From Terriglobia bacterium (GTDB taxonomy: Bacteria; Acidobacteriota; Terriglobia; Bryobacterales; Bryobacteraceae): a DNA stretch of 43,942 bases. The position numbers and the translations under genes are program-made. Shown here in pieces: positions 41,467 through 43,942 of this stretch (its first letter is position 1; the number at the start of each line of letters is the position of its first letter). The DNA lies in contig JAIQFN010000048.1 in assembly GCA_020073265.1 (NCBI GenBank), forward strand, positions 1 to 43,942, written 5' to 3'. The notes beneath the pieces are model-generated. The model had not been told where the DNA came from, did no database searches, and was given only the letters and a program-made list of their open reading frames with translations.

Positions 41467-42303
41467 TTACTTCTTCCGAAATTGCCCGTACAACAATTCT
41501 TCCACGAACTCGACGCAATTGAACTCGACGAGCTGCGCGTTTTTCTCCACATGGCGGTAGAGCGGCATGCTCATCTTCCAGGGACGCGTGAACACTTTGG
41601 GATCCTCGATGGTGACTTCGTACAGCATGGTATCGGGGCTGCGCGGCGTGTAGCGCTCCACCACGTGCAAGGCTTCGCTGTGGAAGTTGCCGGCGCGATC
41701 GAACCAGGTCTGGTCGTTCTGGCCGGTGACGTCAACCACCAGCGTGTCGCCCTCCCAGCGTCCATTCGACCATCCCATCCAGCTTTCGGTCTGCGCCTCG
41801 GTGGGTTTGCCCATATTGACGGTGCGGGTGGCGCCGGCGAACTCGTAGCTCATCAAGATGACTTTGGCTGACTGCACGATCTGGAACGGCAACGGCATGT
41901 AGGTGGCGCGGGGCACACCGGGGAGATAACACTTGATCTCGGGGTCGGCGGTCAGCCAATGCTCGGCGTTTTGCTTTTTTTTCGCAGCAGCCCAAGGCTG
42001 GTAGGGAATCTCGTCGCCTTCCACCACGCCCAGGCCGCCCGGGACCGAGCCGACCGCGCCGAACGTCAGCACGGGTGGAGCGGGGATGGGAGCAACTGGA
42101 CCAGGCACGGTCATTAGCGCGGGCCGGGCAGAGTGGGTTTGAATATCCCAATTGGCGGTGTTGAGGGCCTGCCAGATTCCGTTCAAATCGGGATGGCCGT
42201 CGGGGGTGCGCGGCACCCGGTAGGCAGGCTGCGCGGCGGCGGGAATTCCGGCCAACGCAAGGATGGCCGCCAGCAGCATCGAACAGCTAAGGCAGCGTTG
42301 CAT
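41467..42303 (-). CDS. Secreted protein of unknown function, paralogue 2
   Basis: The 278-residue protein has a signal peptide (CSMLLAAILALAGIPAAAQ) and the same RTPDGHPDLNGIW start, followed by GRWEGDTLVVDVTGQND and HVVERYTPRSPDTMLYEVTIEDPKVFTRPWKM. It ends CVEFVEELLYGQFRKK. It is shorter than paralogue 1 and differs most in the middle. The two are a tandem pair in one operon. No catalytic site is recognised. Confidence 0.8.
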   Translation of the reverse strand: MQRCLSCSMLLAAILALAGIPAAAQPAYRVPRTPDGHPDLNGIWQALNTANWDIQTHSARPALMTVPGPVAPIPAPPVLTFGAVGSVPGGLGVVEGDEIPYQPWAAAKKKQNAEHWLTADPEIKCYLPGVPRATYMPLPFQIVQSAKVILMSYEFAGATRTVNMGKPTEAQTESWMGWSNGRWEGDTLVVDVTGQNDQTWFDRAGNFHSEALHVVERYTPRSPDTMLYEVTIEDPKVFTRPWKMSMPLYRHVEKNAQLVEFNCVEFVEELLYGQFRKK

Positions 42304-42527
42304 CGAATCGATTCACTCTGAACCCGGTTCGGTTCATCAGTCAGTATATACCAAGGGTTTTGGAATGAAGCGGATAAAGACGGCTCCGGGGCGAAAGGGA
42401 TGAATCAAACACCTTTACGTAACGCCCACCGGAGGAGTGAGGCGACGAAGCAGTTTTCATCGCGGCCGTGGGTCCGGCGAGAGCATTAAACGTATGAACT
42501 GGTACAGTAGGAGTGAAGGCGGTCAGC

Positions 42528-42953
42528 ATGGCGTTCCAGCCTGACATTCTCGTCACCAGCCCGGATGAACCGGGAGTCACGCTGGTCATCGAAGCCAAGG
42601 TGCACCTGCCCAACCTCGACCGGACTGAGGCAGAACTCAAGCGGTACATGGTTCGCATGCAGTGCCCCATCGGCATGCTTATCACACCCGAGCGCATGTG
42701 GCTGTACCGTGACACCTACGCCACGAGGTTGCCTGACTCGATAAGGCGCGTAGGCGAATACGACATAAAGTCGCTATGGCGCGAACCGCCGCCGACCCAG
42801 GGAACCCAGTTCGAAGCGTTCGTACAGCGCCGTCTCGAAGACCTCGCCAAGACACCAGTGGAAGAACTCCCGGGTGATCTCCGCGACGCTCTGCGAGAGT
42901 ATATCCTGCCCGCAATCGTGGCCGGCGACGTGCGCGCCGCTCACCCCAGATAA
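42528..42953 (+). CDS. PD-(D/E)XK-like nuclease domain protein
   Basis: A 141-residue protein from ATG 42528 (GTG 42513 is also possible) reads MAFQPDILVTSPDEPGVTLVIEAKV. This gives Asp6, then Glu22-x-Lys24 at the spacing of the PD-(D/E)XK active site. The helix KRYMVRMQCPIGMLITPERMWLYRD fits the restriction-endonuclease fold. It is followed 12 bases later by a PIN-like gene, so the two may form a module. Family name and partners are unknown; a nuclease role is inferred from the motif. Confidence 0.6.
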   Translation: MAFQPDILVTSPDEPGVTLVIEAKVHLPNLDRTEAELKRYMVRMQCPIGMLITPERMWLYRDTYATRLPDSIRRVGEYDIKSLWREPPPTQGTQFEAFVQRRLEDLAKTPVEELPGDLRDALREYILPAIVAGDVRAAHPR

Positions 42954-42965
42954 CTCCTAAGAGCA

Positions 42966-43616
42966 GTGTCACACGTCTTCGTAGAAACCAACTGGCTTTT
43001 CGCGTATGCCGCACCGGCACACCACCAAGTCCCCGCGGCAGCGGAACTCCTGGAACGAGCACAGCGCGGCGAATTCTTGCTTCACCTTCCCAACGTCTCC
43101 ATTGGTGAAGCACGGCAGGCTATCCACGCGAAGTGCCAACCACGAACCGAAGCCAACGCCATCCGACGATTCCTTTCCTGGGCAACCCCGGCAGGCAACG
43201 TCACACGCCAGAACTCGAGCATCGCAAGGACCATCCTGGATCAGTATGAGAGCCGCATCCAAGAAGACCTCAACAAACTCGACGACAGCCTCCGGGCACT
43301 CGCCGGCCTCCCTTGTATCGATGTTTTCGGCTTCGATGACGCGATGCTCGGCCACGCCACAACCCTCGCCCTTGGAGGCATCGCGCCCAAACCATTCGAC
43401 CACGCCATACTCGCTGGCATCCTCGTCACGGCACAACGACTCTGGGAAGGCGGGGAACGGCGACTCTCTTTCTGCGAAGCAGACACTGACCTCCAGCCCT
43501 GGGGGCGATACGGTGACCCCAAGCCAGAACTCCGCGCAGCGTACGATCAAGCACACCTCTGGGTTTACGGCGACTTCACCCTCACGCAACCCACACGACG
43601 ACCAGACTTCGAATAA
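42966..43616 (+). CDS. PIN-like nuclease domain protein
   Basis: The 216-residue protein (GTG start) begins SHVFVETNWLFAYAAPAHH, a PIN-type first strand with Glu where Asp is usual. Conserved acids follow at Glu48 (VSIGEARQ), Asp145 (PFDHAILAG) and Asp173/175 (FCEADTDLQPW), which would form the metal centre of an RNase. PIN domains act as toxins or RNA-processing nucleases. No antitoxin-like gene is adjacent; the upstream partner is the PD-(D/E)XK protein. Confidence 0.6.
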   Translation: MSHVFVETNWLFAYAAPAHHQVPAAAELLERAQRGEFLLHLPNVSIGEARQAIHAKCQPRTEANAIRRFLSWATPAGNVTRQNSSIARTILDQYESRIQEDLNKLDDSLRALAGLPCIDVFGFDDAMLGHATTLALGGIAPKPFDHAILAGILVTAQRLWEGGERRLSFCEADTDLQPWGRYGDPKPELRAAYDQAHLWVYGDFTLTQPTRRPDFE

Positions 43617-43693
43617 CAGCCCTCGCGCCTAGCGAGGTGGGTTACGGACCCAGCAGCAATACACTCGGATAAGCAAGGGAAGTTGTCGCGTTT

Positions 43694-43942
43694 CTAGTGT
43701 CCTGAGTCAGAAGTTCGCATACAAAAGCGGGCGATCTTTTTGAGGATGGAGTCAGCGTCCGCGGTCCAGGCGAAGGGTTTGGAGTTCTGGTTGTGATGAG
43801 TCAGGTATTCGCCAATCGCGGTCTCCAGTTCACGAACGCTGCCGAAGGTGCCGCGCCGGATACGTTTGTCTGTAAGCAGGCCAAAGAACCGTTCGACTTG
43901 GTTGAGCCAACTGGCGCTAGTGGGAGTAAAGTGCACGTGATA
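43694..43942 (-). CDS. IS630-type transposase, C-terminal part (runs off window)
   Basis: The last 80-odd codons read HVHFTPTSASWLNQVERFFGLLTDKRIRRGTF, the terminal DDE-domain segment of IS630-type transposases, in which the third acidic residue lies in the NQVE motif. The gene continues beyond 43942, so its N-terminus and integrity are unknown. The sequence near 43697, after the stop, may hold the element's end. Confidence 0.85.
   Translation of the reverse strand, partial: YHVHFTPTSASWLNQVERFFGLLTDKRIRRGTFGSVRELETAIGEYLTHHNQNSKPFAWTADADSILKKIARFCMRTSDSGH

Noticed and set aside
42341-42715. Minus-strand frame over the start of the PD-(D/E)XK gene
   Set aside because: The plus-strand frame has the nuclease motif, whereas this one is Ser/Thr-rich without features.

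Overview
The window reads as a GC-rich bacterial chromosome, most likely Acidobacteriota (Bryobacterales/Solibacter-like). The inference rests on gene content: a TonB-dependent receptor with an N-terminal carboxypeptidase-regulatory-like domain, a yjbQ-DUF2203-DUF507 cluster, secreted proteins sharing the RTPDGHPDL-GIW motif, and a secretin with a C-terminal cohesin-like domain. No rRNA is present to confirm it.

Region 1 (about 1-9.1 kb) is a scrambled accessory block. A 30-bp direct repeat of the tRNA-Gln 3' end (1052-1081 and 9021-9050, two mismatches) brackets about 8 kb, with the complete tRNA-Gln(TTG) at the right boundary. This is the layout of an element integrated at a tRNA 3' end, but no integrase remains. 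Inside are a nonsense-broken SDR gene, a cupin-DUF2945 module present twice (the second copy frameshifted) on either side of an ABC exporter pair, a small Cys-containing protein, another cupin, an HPP-family membrane protein with a stray copy of its 3' end, and a cytochrome b561-molybdopterin oxidoreductase fusion. Just outside the left repeat is a fumarylacetoacetate hydrolase gene whose 3' end appears inverted in place, followed by a short dehydrogenase fragment.

Region 2 (9.1-24.2 kb) is tightly packed core chromosome: dut, the periplasmic methionine-sulfoxide reductase pair msrPQ, a secretin plus two pseudopilins, smpB, a leucyl aminopeptidase, a radical-SAM/SPASM protein, a TIGR01777-type epimerase and a secreted protein of unknown function. 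A five-gene operon with overlapping ends follows: acyl-CoA dehydrogenase, MeaB-type G protein, methylmalonyl-CoA epimerase, MTA phosphorylase and a GT9-like glycosyltransferase. Two copies of a 38-nt double-hairpin repeat with compensatory stem changes occur here.

Region 3 (24.3-31.7 kb) holds a two-gene unit of a DUF2188 membrane protein and a TIR-like protein with a candidate catalytic Glu, which is the best candidate for a defence or signalling module. Then come yjbQ-DUF2203-DUF507, a methyltransferase, a small membrane protein, a secreted alpha/beta hydrolase, a family III CoA-transferase and a small conserved protein.

Region 4 (31.7-43.9 kb) holds a His/Cys-rich DUF2946-like protein and a TonB receptor, flanked by a duplicated fragment of the preceding small gene. 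Further on are a CapA-like protein, a sigma-54 activator, a single-domain response regulator, a ClpP paralogue, an ArsR-AHSA1 pair, two paralogous secreted proteins, a PD-(D/E)XK plus PIN-like nuclease pair and a partial IS630-type transposase at the right edge.
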